Both the position numbers and the translations under genes were made by a program. From contig NZ_BSTQ01000017.1 in the NCBI RefSeq assembly GCF_030269605.1, positions 180,722-244,721 of the forward strand: a DNA stretch of 64,000 nt. The letters run 5' to 3'. Source of the DNA: Lentzea sp. NBRC 105346 (GTDB lineage Bacteria > Actinomycetota > Actinomycetes > Mycobacteriales > Pseudonocardiaceae). The notes under the pieces were generated by a model. It was not told where the DNA came from. It did no database searches and worked only from the letters and a program-made list of their open reading frames with translations. This document shows positions 33,522 through 41,094 of this stretch, in pieces. Each line of letters begins with the position of its first letter. Position 1 is the stretch's first letter.

Positions 33522-34529
33522 ATGGACACCACCCGATTGGATGACAGCACCGCGACCCGGTTGCTGTCGACGGCCGTGGCGAACCTCCAGCGTGATCACC
33601 CGGTGCACTGGACTCACCTCGTCTCCGATGACTCCGAGCTCGTGCCGCAACGGGTGCTGCACCCTGTTTTCGCCCGGTCGTTCGACTGGCACTCGTGCGT
33701 GCACCAGACGTGGCTCGCGGTGCGTCTCTTACGCCTGCGGCCCTCACTGGAGGGTGCTGACTCGGCGCGATCGGTGCTGTCCTCGTTGATCACTCCGGCG
33801 AACTGTGCCGTGGAGGCCTCGTTCTTCGCTTCCCGGGCGGGCCGGTTCTGGGAGCGTCCTTACGGGTGGGCGTGGCTGTTGCTGCTCGACGCCGAGTTGC
33901 GTACCGGCGGGATGCCCTGGTCGGTGGAGCCCATCGCTTCGGTGCTGCGGGACCGGTGGCTGGAGTGGATCTCCGCCGCGCGGCTGCCCGTGCGGACCGG
34001 TACGCACAGCAACACGGCGTTCGCGACGTCTCTGGTGTTCGACGCCGCGCAGGCGGTCGGGGACTTCGAGCTGGCGTCGGCTTGTCTGGAGGCGGCGCTG
34101 CGGTGGCATCGGGAGGATGCCGACTACGGCGGGTTCGAGCCCGACGCCGCTGACTTCCTCTCGCCCGCTTTGATGACCGCCGACCTGATGCGGCGCGCGT
34201 TGGATGATGTTGACTTCGCCGCTTGGTTTCTGCGGTTCTTGCCTTCGTTGGAGGAGGCGCGGTGGAAGGGGTTGCGGGAGCCGTTCCCCGTTGACGATCC
34301 CTCCGACGCCTACGGGTCGCATCTAGCCGGGTTAGCTTTGTCGCGGGCCTGGAACTGGGAGGCGTTGGCCGGGGCTTTGCCGGCTATGCATCGGTATGCC
34401 GAGTTGGCGGCTACTGCTGCGGCGGCGCATCGGGAGGCTGGGTGGCGGTACGTGTTCGGGCACGGGTACATGGCCGATCACTGGCTCGGCACGTTCGCCG
34501 CTTACCTGGATGTGGGGGCTCTCACCTAG
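33522..34529 (+). CDS. DUF2891 family protein
   Basis: This 335-residue alpha-helical protein has the DUF2891 pattern: HPVFARSFDWHSCVHQTWLAVRLLR, WERPYGWAWLLLLDAELR, RTGTHSNTAFATSLVFDAA, FEPDAADFLSPALMTADLMRR and YMADHWLGTFAAYLD. The His/Asp/Glu-rich signature suggests an (alpha/alpha) barrel-type hydrolase, but no activity is known. No signal peptide is seen. ATG 33522 is preferred to GTG 33507, which adds five residues. It diverges from aroG across 116 bases. Confidence 0.8.
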   Translation: MDTTRLDDSTATRLLSTAVANLQRDHPVHWTHLVSDDSELVPQRVLHPVFARSFDWHSCVHQTWLAVRLLRLRPSLEGADSARSVLSSLITPANCAVEASFFASRAGRFWERPYGWAWLLLLDAELRTGGMPWSVEPIASVLRDRWLEWISAARLPVRTGTHSNTAFATSLVFDAAQAVGDFELASACLEAALRWHREDADYGGFEPDAADFLSPALMTADLMRRALDDVDFAAWFLRFLPSLEEARWKGLREPFPVDDPSDAYGSHLAGLALSRAWNWEALAGALPAMHRYAELAATAAAAHREAGWRYVFGHGYMADHWLGTFAAYLDVGALT

Positions 34530-34530
34530 C

Positions 34531-34610
34531 CGTTTCCGGTCTGCGGAAACTGTCGGTGGTCGGTGGGAGAATTGAAATCGGGGGTCCCCCTGGGCGGGGG
34601 GATGCCTGCG
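34531..34610 (+). repeat. Intergenic repeat copy A with PafBC-like box
   Basis: A unit of about 80 bp: TTTCCGGTCTGCGGAAA palindrome, CTGTCGGTGG (34550-34559), GAGAAT at -10 position (34567-34572), then GGGGGTCCCCC and a G-run. Copy B at 34774 has the same order with about 75% identity; a third shorter copy lies inverted near 38200. Confidence 0.65.
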
Positions 34611-34760
34611 TGAGCGTGGGCTGCACGGGCTTGACCTGCGTGAGCGTGGGCTGCACGAGCTTGGCGCGCTTGGCCTGCGTGAGTTTGCTTGCGTGAGCGT
34701 GGCCTGCGCGAGCTTGGCGCGCTTGGCCTGCGTGAGTTTGCCTGAGTGAGCATGACCGGT
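34605..34760 (+). repeat. Degenerate tandem repeat (CCTGCGTGAGCGTGG-type)
   Basis: Imperfect units starting CCTGCGTGAG recur about five times with lengths of 24-39 bases, combining CGTGGGCTGCACG, AGCTTGGCGCGCTTGG and TTTGC segments. It lies between repeat copies A and B. Open frames through it exist but have no gene-like features. Confidence 0.7.
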
Positions 34761-34773
34761 GCGAGCGGCTCGG

Positions 34774-34853
34774 CTTCCGGTCGGCCGAAATTGTCAGACC
34801 CCGCTGGAAGAATAGAAACCGGGGGTCCCCCGAGGGCGGGGGGACGCCTGCGA
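34774..34853 (+). repeat. Intergenic repeat copy B with PafBC-like box
   Basis: CTTCCGGTCGGCCGAAA, then TTGTCAGACC (34791-34800), AAGAAT (34808-34813), then GGGGGTCCCCC and a G-run. Same layout as copy A. Confidence 0.65.
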
Positions 34854-34863
34854 AGCCGTTCGG

Positions 34864-34897
34864 TGCGGCGCACACCCCGCGTGAGGTGTGCGCCGCA
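34864..34897 (-). terminator. Terminator hairpin of pfkA
   Basis: TGCGGCGCACACC pairs perfectly with GGTGTGCGCCGCA across an 8-base loop, about 10 bases after the pfkA stop on the minus strand. Confidence 0.75.
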
Positions 34898-34906
34898 ACC
34901 CTGGGA

Positions 34907-35932
34907 TCAGCCGAAGAAGACCTCGGCCTCGGCGTAGCGCTCCAGCGGCACGGTCTTCAGCTCGGCGGTGGCCTCCGCGAGCTTGACGCGCACGATGTCC
35001 GTGCCCTTCAGGGCGACCATGACACCGAAGTCGCCGGCCGCGACCGCGTCGACGGCGTGCAGACCGAAGCGGGTCGCGAGCACGCGGTCGTAGGCGGTCG
35101 GCGTGCCACCGCGCTGGGTGTGGCCGAGCACGACGGCGCGCGACTCCTTGCCGGTGCGGTCCGCGATCTCCTCGGCCAGCCACTGGCCGACGCCGCCGAG
35201 CCGGACGTGACCGAACGCGTCACGCTCGCCCGAGTGCAGGACCTCGGCGCCGCCCTCGGGCATCGCACCCTCGGCGACGACGATGATCGGCGCGAACTCG
35301 GCCTCGAACCGGCGCTCCACCCACTCGACGACCTTGTCGACGCTGAACGGGCGCTCCGGCACCAGGATCACGTTGGCGCCGCCCGCGAGGCCCGAGTGCA
35401 GCGCGATCCAGCCCGCGTGGCGGCCCATGACCTCGCAGACCAGGGCCCGGTGGTGCGACTCCGCCGTCGTGCGGAGCCGGTCGATCGCCTCGGTCGCGAT
35501 GTGCACCGCGGTGTCGAAGCCGAAGGTGTAGTCGGTGGCGCCGAGGTCGTTGTCGATCGTCTTCGGCACGCCCACCACGCCGATGCCGTCGTCGGTCAGC
35601 CGCTTCGCGACACCGAGGGTGTCCTCGCCGCCGATCGCGATCAGCGCGTCGACCTCGTTCTCGGCGAGTACCTCGCGGATGCGGTCTACGCCGCCGTCCA
35701 CCTTGTAGGGGTTGGTGCGCGAGGATCCGAGGATCGTGCCGCCGCGCGTGAGGATGTCCTCGACGTTCTTGAGCCCCAACGGTTTCGTCAGGTTCTCGAT
35801 CGGTCCCTGCCACCCGTTGCGGAACCCGAGGATCTCCCAGCCATGGGTCTCGATGCCCTTGCGGACGACGGCGCGGATGACCGCGTTCAGACCAGGGCAG
35901 TCACCACCGCCAGTGAGCACACCGATGCGCAT
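34907..35932 (-). CDS. pfkA: 6-Phosphofructokinase, predicted pyrophosphate-dependent
   Basis: This 341-residue protein is of the actinobacterial mixed group III. The N-terminal GVLTGGGDCPGLNAVIR and the catalytic PKTIDNDL are intact. The phosphoryl-donor motif reads GGEDT with Asp104, and Lys124 is in PKTIDND. As I recall, Asp104 with Lys124 marks the PPi-dependent enzyme of Amycolatopsis methanolica, while ATP-dependent relatives have Gly104 (GGEGT). The whole sequence is close to the A. methanolica enzyme. It would phosphorylate fructose 6-phosphate reversibly with PPi. ATG 35932; it has its own terminator and no operon partner. Confidence 0.93.
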   Translation of the reverse strand: MRIGVLTGGGDCPGLNAVIRAVVRKGIETHGWEILGFRNGWQGPIENLTKPLGLKNVEDILTRGGTILGSSRTNPYKVDGGVDRIREVLAENEVDALIAIGGEDTLGVAKRLTDDGIGVVGVPKTIDNDLGATDYTFGFDTAVHIATEAIDRLRTTAESHHRALVCEVMGRHAGWIALHSGLAGGANVILVPERPFSVDKVVEWVERRFEAEFAPIIVVAEGAMPEGGAEVLHSGERDAFGHVRLGGVGQWLAEEIADRTGKESRAVVLGHTQRGGTPTAYDRVLATRFGLHAVDAVAAGDFGVMVALKGTDIVRVKLAEATAELKTVPLERYAEAEVFFG

Positions 35933-36035
35933 CTGCTAACCCAATCTCTCTGAGTGGTCTGTGTCACCCAGACTTTCATGACCTGGATCGGTGCAGCAAT
36001 CAGGGGTCTCAATTACCGGACAGTAAACGGCCCGG

Positions 36036-36548
36036 TCAGCGGATCGGGAAGCCGAGTTTGCGGCGGTGTTCCTCGATGACCTTCCACCGCGCGAGGTTGT
36101 GGCGGGCGTCGGCGAGCGCGTCGTGCGCGTCGGACGGCGGGGCGGGCAGCTTCGGCTTGCCGACGTCCTCCCAGCGCTGCCGCAGGTCGCGGGTGAAGCG
36201 GGGCAGGGCGCGCGGCAGCGCGGGCATGGCGCCCCACAGCTGCGCCAGCGCGACGTGGTCGTAGGCCGCGAACCACGCCCACAGTTCGACGTCGTCACGG
36301 TTGGCCTTGCGGGCGCCCAGGAAGTCGAGCAGGTCCTCGCGGATGCGTTCGCGGCTGCGCCACGCCTTGTTCGACGGCGCGGGCAGCTGGTTGAGGACGT
36401 TCGCGCGCACCCACGGGCCGGCCCGGTCCGGGTCGAACTCCGTGGACACGGCGTAGAACTCGCGGCCTTCGGTGTCGACCACCCCGATCGACACCAGGTC
36501 GATCGTCACCCCGTCCTCGATGAACTCACAGTCGTAGAAGAACCGCAC
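36036..36548 (-). CDS. Rv2179c-like 3'-5' exoribonuclease
   Basis: This 170-residue DEDDh-type nuclease has FYDCEFIEDG (Asp and Glu of motif I), WAWFAAYDHVALAQLWG (motif II Asp) and HDALADARHNLARW (motif III His/Asp). M. tuberculosis Rv2179c, in the same position near aroG, hydrolyses single-stranded RNA 3' overhangs of duplexes and defines this small exoribonuclease class. GTG 36548 starts the protein (MRFFYDCEF). It is followed on the same strand by no close gene; plsC lies 22 bases upstream and may share its transcript. Confidence 0.9.
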   Translation of the reverse strand: MRFFYDCEFIEDGVTIDLVSIGVVDTEGREFYAVSTEFDPDRAGPWVRANVLNQLPAPSNKAWRSRERIREDLLDFLGARKANRDDVELWAWFAAYDHVALAQLWGAMPALPRALPRFTRDLRQRWEDVGKPKLPAPPSDAHDALADARHNLARWKVIEEHRRKLGFPIR

Positions 36549-36570
36549 CGCGCAACCCTAGGCGCGCGGC

Positions 36571-37302
36571 TCAGCTCGCCTTCGTCGAGGGCAGGCGATC
36601 GGCCGCCTGCACCTGCTCGGGGCCGGTCGCCGCCTCCTTGGCCTTGGCCGCGTAGACGTCCACGTACTCCTGACCGGTGAGCTCCATCAGGGCGTACATG
36701 ATCTCGTCGGTGATCGACCGCAGCACGAACCGGTCGCCGGACAGGCCCGCGTAGCGGGAGAAGTCCAGCGGCTTGCCGATCTTGATGCGGATCGGGTACG
36801 GCCGCCACATCTTGGAGCCGATCGGGTTCGCCTTGTCCGTGCCGAACATCGCGACCGGGATGACCGGCGCGCCGGACTCCAGCGCGATCCACGCGACACC
36901 GACCTTGCCCTTGTACAGGCGGCTGTCGGGCGAACGGGTGCCCTCGGGGTAGATGCCGAGCAGCTTGCCCTCACGGACGATGCGCACGCCCGTGTCGAGC
37001 GCGCCCTGCGCCGCCGAGGCGCTCGACCGGTCGATCGGCACCTGGCCGACACCGGAGAAGAACCACTTCTGCAGCTTGCCCTTGAGACCGGTACCGGTGA
37101 AGTACTCGATCTTGGCGGGGAAGGTCACCCGCCGCGAAAGCATCAGCGGCAGGAAGAACGAGTCCGAGACGGCGAGGTGGTTGCTCGCCAGGATGGCCCC
37201 GCCCTCCTTCGGGATGTTCTCCGCACCCTCGATGATCTTCGGCTGGAAGAACAGCCGAAGGATGGGCCCCAGGAAGACGTGCTTCATCAACCAGTACAGC
37301 AC
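36571..37302 (-). CDS. 1-Acylglycerol-3-phosphate O-acyltransferase (PlsC-like)
   Basis: This 243-residue membrane-associated acyltransferase carries HX4D in ASNHLAVSDSFFLP, the glycerol-phosphate motif IYPEGTRSPD and PVIPVAMFGTDK. It transfers an acyl chain to lysophosphatidic acid or a related acceptor in phospholipid or mannolipid synthesis. GTG 37302 gives VLYWLMKHVFLGP, parallel to the MVLYPVMKHV start of the second PlsC in the window, and GGAGG lies upstream. The position matches Rv2182c. The C-terminal 25 residues (AAKAKEAATGPEQVQAADR) are a hydrophilic tail absent in the second copy. Confidence 0.88.
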   Translation of the reverse strand: MLYWLMKHVFLGPILRLFFQPKIIEGAENIPKEGGAILASNHLAVSDSFFLPLMLSRRVTFPAKIEYFTGTGLKGKLQKWFFSGVGQVPIDRSSASAAQGALDTGVRIVREGKLLGIYPEGTRSPDSRLYKGKVGVAWIALESGAPVIPVAMFGTDKANPIGSKMWRPYPIRIKIGKPLDFSRYAGLSGDRFVLRSITDEIMYALMELTGQEYVDVYAAKAKEAATGPEQVQAADRLPSTKAS

Positions 37303-37490
37303 CTTGGGGAGCGCCTCCCTTGACCCGAACCTTGATCCCGCGACCAGCCTACGGAGGTGACCGCACCTCACACAACGAAGACCCACCGGCTATCGGTACG
37401 GGCACAACTGGGCCGACTGCCGTAATCCGCAACACATCGGGGCCGTGCAACGATGAGGGGGCTAGGAACGAACAGGACGAGAGGTTCTGG

Positions 37491-37919
37491 ATGAACGGCA
37501 GGCGCGACTCGACGGACGGTCCGGAGAACGTCGACGAGGCCTTCGCCGAGATCGTGGCGGGCCTCGAGGCCGAAGGCGTCGGGAAGAACTGGCTGGACCT
37601 CGACGAGGCCGCCGACGAGCCGCTGCCCGAGCCCGAGCCCGCGACCACGGAGATCGTCCTCGACGACGAGCCGGACCCCGCCGACGACGACCACTACATC
37701 CCGCCGGAGCCCCCGCCGTTCCCCGTGCTGCGGCCCGGCACCATCGCCGCGCTGATGTTGTTCGTGCTCGGCATCGTCCTGCTCGTCGCGCCGGGGGTTT
37801 TCGGCCTCGAACCGCGCATCGGCACGCCGCTGGCGCTGGTCGCGTTGTGCACGGGGGTCGGCTGGCTGGTGCTCCGGATGCGCAACACCCCTCCGCCGGA
37901 TGACGGCGCCCAGGTGTGA
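37491..37919 (+). CDS. Hypothetical membrane protein with acidic N-terminus
   Basis: This 142-residue protein has an acidic, Glu/Asp/Pro-rich cytoplasmic N-terminal half (about 1-78, for example LDLDEAADEPLPEPEP) and two transmembrane helices (about 84-104 and 110-130). ATG 37491 follows GAGGTTCTGG. Small proteins of this kind with two C-terminal helices are common in actinobacteria next to plsC genes; function unknown. It diverges from plsC across 188 bases. Confidence 0.75.
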   Translation: MNGRRDSTDGPENVDEAFAEIVAGLEAEGVGKNWLDLDEAADEPLPEPEPATTEIVLDDEPDPADDDHYIPPEPPPFPVLRPGTIAALMLFVLGIVLLVAPGVFGLEPRIGTPLALVALCTGVGWLVLRMRNTPPPDDGAQV

Positions 37920-37995
37920 TCCGTCACTTTGGTAACGACGTGATAACGGCCACGAATCGGTACCTGAACGATTCAGTGCAGGTTACCGTCGGGGC

Positions 37996-38118
37996 ATGGA
38001 CCAGATGCAGTACATGATGATGGCCCGCGCTCTCGCGACCCTGAACAAGAAGGACGAGGAGCGCCGCGCGGCCCGCGCCCGTCGCCGTCCCCGCATCCTG
38101 CGCAAGCTCGCCCGCTAG
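37996..38118 (+). CDS. Very basic 40-residue small protein
   Basis: An ATG at 37996 opens a 40-codon frame starting MDQMQYMMMARALATLNKK, followed by an arginine-rich segment (14 Arg and 4 Lys in total). Codon third positions are almost all G or C, as in true genes of this genome. No good ribosome-binding site is seen, so a leaderless mRNA is possible. The high positive charge suggests binding to nucleic acid or ribosome. Function unknown. Confidence 0.5.
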   Translation: MDQMQYMMMARALATLNKKDEERRAARARRRPRILRKLAR

Positions 38119-38175
38119 CGCTCACGTCGCAGGTCTCCGGTCAGCAGGCCCGACGTAAGCAGGGATCTGGAGTGA

Positions 38176-38202
38176 CGCGTCAGCTGCGGCAACGCTGACG
38201 CG
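38176..38202. terminator. Hairpin after repeat copy C
   Basis: CGCGTCAGC pairs with GCTGACGCG across a 9-base loop (38176-38184, 38194-38202). It is downstream of copy C when that copy is read on the minus strand, and also downstream of the small basic gene. Confidence 0.5.
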
Positions 38203-38265
38203 GGCGTCCCCCCGCCAGGGGGTCCCCCTGCTTTTGATTCTTCCAGACGGCACCGACAGATCCGG
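38203..38265 (-). repeat. Intergenic repeat copy C with PafBC-like box (inverted)
   Basis: Read on the minus strand: CTGTCGGTGC begins at 38259, AAGAAT lies at 38242-38237, then CAAAAGC, GGGGGACCCCC-like palindrome and G-run. Same order as copies A and B. Confidence 0.6.
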
Positions 38266-38279
38266 GCCCTGAACCGGAG

Positions 38280-38331
38280 TTATCCACAGGCCGGGTGGGG
38301 TGTCGGCAGAACCGGGTCGGAGTTGTCCACA
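38280..38331 (+). promoter_or_regulatory. Two DnaA-box-like sites in a 43-bp direct repeat
   Basis: TTATCCACA at 38280-38288 and TTGTCCACA at 38323-38331, both followed by GGCCGGGT and both preceded by GAACCGG-like sequence. These are exact matches to the E. coli/actinobacterial DnaA box consensus. A third box, TTATCCACA, lies at 20503-20511. Confidence 0.5.
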
Positions 38332-38415
38332 GGCCGGGTTGCCGTCAGTGGCATCGGCACGGCCGGATCCGGGTATGTCTCAGGCGACAAGTCCCCCAAC
38401 GCCTTGGGAGGAGAC

Positions 38416-38571
38416 ATGCCCTGGGTCCGGCGACACCGCCGCCTCGTGCCGTACGGCTGGTTCCGCACCACCAGCGTCCGCAGCCACTACCGCAGGTCGC
38501 CCTACGGCGGTTCGATCATCCCCATCGTGGTGGCCCTCGCGGTGATCGTCCTGCTCATCGTGCTGTTCTGA
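38416..38571 (+). CDS. Small single-pass membrane protein (51 aa)
   Basis: An ATG at 38416 follows GGGAGGAGAC, one of the best ribosome-binding sites in the window. The product has a basic, aromatic N-terminus (MPWVRRHRRLVPYGWFR, then SHYRRSPYGG) and one C-terminal transmembrane helix of about 20 residues (IIPIVVALAVIVLLIVLF). A frame extension to 38323 runs through the DnaA-box repeat and is not used. The stop is one base from the ROK kinase stop on the other strand. Function unknown. Confidence 0.65.
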   Translation: MPWVRRHRRLVPYGWFRTTSVRSHYRRSPYGGSIIPIVVALAVIVLLIVLF

Positions 38572-38572
38572 G

Positions 38573-39541
38573 TCACCGCGACGAGTTGGGGCTCATCTTG
38601 CCCACCAGCTCCCGCGCCAGCGTGGCCGCACCGACGATGCCCGCGTCGTCGCCCAGCTGAGCGGTACGAATACGCGCCAGCGGCCGGTGCCCGGCACCGG
38701 TGACGACCGCGGCGTACCGCTCGCGGGCATCGTCCAGGAACAGCGGCGCGGACTCCGAGACCCCGCCACCGATCACGACGACCTCCGGGTCGTACACGTC
38801 GGCGACCAGCGCCAGGCCCTCCCCCAGCCACTTGGCGAGCTCTGCCAGCGCGCGCTGCGCCAGCGGGTCGCCGTCGCGGGCGGCGCCGGCGACGCGGCGG
38901 CCGGTGATCGCGCGCGAGTCGCCCAGCGCCTCGCGGGCCAGGACCGTGGACACACCGGGATGCTTGGCCAGCAGCTCGACGGCCGTCGCGGACAACGCCG
39001 TGCCGCTGCAGTAGCGCTCCCAGCAGCCGTGTTTGCCGCACGGGCACGGGCGGCCGTCCGGCACGACCCGCAGGTGTCCCAGCTCCGGTGCCACACCGTG
39101 GGCACCGCGGAAGACCTCGCCGTCCAGCAACAGCGCGCCGCCGATGCCGGTGCCGATCGCGACCAGCACCGCGATCTTGGCGCCACGGGCGGCGCCGAAG
39201 CGGTGCTCGGCCAGGGCCGCCGCGTTGGCGTCGTGTTCCAGAACCACGGGCAGACCGAGCCGCCCAGCCATGCGGTCGGCCACGTCGGCGTGCCGCCACG
39301 CCAGGTGCGGCGCGAACCGCACGGTCCGGCGGTCGGACGCGACGAAGCCCGCGACCGCGAGACCCACGGCGGACACGGTGTGCCGGGACGAGACCTCCTC
39401 GACGGCGGCGACGATCGCGTCCTCCAGCGGGCCCTCACCGGCCGGTGTCGGCGCACGGGACGTGTCGATCACGGAACCGCGCGGATCGACGACACCGGCC
39501 CGCACGCTCGTCCCGCCGATGTCGACCCCGACGGTCAGCAC
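38573..39541 (-). CDS. ROK family sugar kinase (glucokinase-like)
   Basis: This 322-residue kinase has the N-terminal phosphate loop VGVDIGGTSVRAGVVD, the sugar site HDANAAALAEHRFG, GTGIGGALLLDG, ELGHLRV and the ROK zinc cluster CPCGKHGCWERYCSG. It most likely phosphorylates glucose or another hexose with ATP; no DNA-binding domain is present, so it is a kinase, not a ROK repressor. The GTG start at 39541 lies inside the 3' end of the upstream gene (7-base overlap). It ends a five-gene minus-strand run that begins at 42342 or earlier. Confidence 0.9.
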   Translation of the reverse strand: MLTVGVDIGGTSVRAGVVDPRGSVIDTSRAPTPAGEGPLEDAIVAAVEEVSSRHTVSAVGLAVAGFVASDRRTVRFAPHLAWRHADVADRMAGRLGLPVVLEHDANAAALAEHRFGAARGAKIAVLVAIGTGIGGALLLDGEVFRGAHGVAPELGHLRVVPDGRPCPCGKHGCWERYCSGTALSATAVELLAKHPGVSTVLAREALGDSRAITGRRVAGAARDGDPLAQRALAELAKWLGEGLALVADVYDPEVVVIGGGVSESAPLFLDDARERYAAVVTGAGHRPLARIRTAQLGDDAGIVGAATLARELVGKMSPNSSR

Positions 39542-39882
39542 GGGCCGCTCCGGCGCACCACCGGGATGTGCTGGACCCGCGGCTCACTGGACCCGGACGA
39601 GGGCGGCGGCTCGGGCGGAGGGGTGCCCGGCTCGCGCAGGGCGGCCCGCAGCACGGCGATCAGGCCGGCCGCATGCTCGGCCGCCTTCGACGCCAGCTCG
39701 GAACGGTCACCGCGCAGCAGGGCCACGCCGTTGCACAACGGGCACCAGCCGCACGTCTCGGGCGTGTGCGCCTCGGGATCGCCCGCCTCGGCGACCTTCT
39801 GCAGCCACGGCTGCACCCGCTCGGCCGCGGCGTCGATCAGCAGCCGCAGCTCCTCGGCCAACCTGCCGGTCTCATCACTCAC
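39535..39882 (-). CDS. Conserved hypothetical protein with CxxC pair (Rv2183c position)
   Basis: This 115-residue protein has an N-terminal helix (SDETGRLAEELRLLIDAAAERVQPWLQKV), a TCGWCPLCNGVALLRG segment with two CxxC-spaced cysteines that may bind zinc or iron, another helix with ASKAAEHAAGLIAVLRAAL, and a Pro/Ser-rich tail. Its place between the ArsA-like ATPase and ROK gene matches Rv2183c. It starts 6 bases after the ArsA-like stop and overlaps the ROK start. Function unknown; it may assist the ATPase. Confidence 0.7.
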   Translation of the reverse strand: MSDETGRLAEELRLLIDAAAERVQPWLQKVAEAGDPEAHTPETCGWCPLCNGVALLRGDRSELASKAAEHAAGLIAVLRAALREPGTPPPEPPPSSGSSEPRVQHIPVVRRSGPC

Positions 39883-39888
39883 GCCTGA

Positions 39889-41094
39889 TCACCGCATCCA
39901 GAGGGCCGGGTCCGGCCGGAACCGCACCGTCACACCAGAGTCGTCCATCTCCGCACCCGTCACGATGCACCGCTTCAGCAGCGACGGCAGCGCGACCAGC
40001 TTGCGCCGCCCGTCCACCGTCAGCGCCAGCTCGTCGCCGACGCGCGCCAGGTCCAGTTCGCTGTCGTCGGCCAGCGGCACCGAGATCCGCAGCGAGTACG
40101 AGGCGTCGTGACCGCGGCCGCTGCCGGACACCTCCAGCATCTGGCCGCTGGAAGCACCGCCTTCCAACGGGTCCGAGGTCCCGTACAGGCCTGAAGCGAC
40201 CTCCAGCAGGGCCGGGATGCCGACGGGCTCGGCCGCGCGGTGATCGACCGTCTTCAGCGTCCCGATCCCGGTCAGCGACGCCAGCACGGCGTCCTGCTCG
40301 TGCCTGCGGGTGCGCAGCCACGAGGCCGCCGCGCCGCGGGCCGAACCGGGCGACGGGACGAGTCGGTTCGCGATCACGCCGTCCACGTGGATTCCCTGCA
40401 GCGCCAACGCGGTCAGCGTGCGGCGCGTCTCGGCCGCGACGACCCGCTCGGGCGTCAGCACGAGCCGGACCGAGGTCCGCGCCGGGTCGGCGAGCATGGT
40501 GCGCAACGCCTCCAGGTGCTCGGCCAGCCGCGACAGGGCGTCCGCCGTGGCGTCCCACTTCTCGACGGTCCCCGTGCCCGCGACACCGGCCAGCAGGCCG
40601 CGCACGACCCGCCGGTGCGTGGGGAAGAGCCGTTCCAGATAGCCGGCGAACGCCTCGGGCAACGCCAGCAGCCGCAACGTCTCCGCGGTCGGCCCGCAGT
40701 CGACGACGACCGTCTCCCAAGGTCCGGACGACGCGAGCCGCTGCACCTCGGCGAGCGCCAGAAGTTCTTCCACACCGGGAAGAACGGTCAGCTCCTCGGC
40801 GTCGATCTCATCCACGCCCGCGCCGGCGAGCATCGTGCGCAGGTGGCCGCGCAGCTCGCCCCACGCGTCGTCGACGAGTCCGCGCGGGTCGATCTGGCAC
40901 GCGTAGAGTCCACCATCCACTTCGGACGGTTTGGCGCCGAGTGTCGTACCGAGCGCGTCACCCAGTGAGTGCGCGGGGTCGGTCGACACGACGAGTGCCT
41001 TGCGTCCGGAGGCGGCGAGCCTGGCACCGGTGGCGGCGGCGAGCGTCGTCTTCCCGACGCCGCCCTTGCCGGTGAAGAGGAGGACTCGGCTCAA
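39889..41094 (-). CDS. ArsA/Get3-like P-loop ATPase
   Basis: This 401-residue SIMIBI-class ATPase begins LLFTGKGGVGKTTLAAATG, a deviant Walker A with the signature lysine (KGGVGK), then STDPAHSLGDALG and VVVDCGPTAETLRLL. The last 130 residues form a beta-rich extra domain. No arsenite-binding cysteine set or ars operon is present, so it is more like the actinobacterial Rv2184c group than a true arsenical pump; targeting of tail-anchored proteins as in Get3 is an untested idea. The start is TTG 41094, whose TTGA overlaps the stop of the SRPBCC gene. Confidence 0.85.
   Translation of the reverse strand: MSRVLLFTGKGGVGKTTLAAATGARLAASGRKALVVSTDPAHSLGDALGTTLGAKPSEVDGGLYACQIDPRGLVDDAWGELRGHLRTMLAGAGVDEIDAEELTVLPGVEELLALAEVQRLASSGPWETVVVDCGPTAETLRLLALPEAFAGYLERLFPTHRRVVRGLLAGVAGTGTVEKWDATADALSRLAEHLEALRTMLADPARTSVRLVLTPERVVAAETRRTLTALALQGIHVDGVIANRLVPSPGSARGAAASWLRTRRHEQDAVLASLTGIGTLKTVDHRAAEPVGIPALLEVASGLYGTSDPLEGGASSGQMLEVSGSGRGHDASYSLRISVPLADDSELDLARVGDELALTVDGRRKLVALPSLLKRCIVTGAEMDDSGVTVRFRPDPALWMR

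Noticed and set aside
34550..34860. Short frames of 60-117 codons in the repeats before pfkA
   Set aside because: They arise from tandem repeat units in several frames on both strands and have no start signals.
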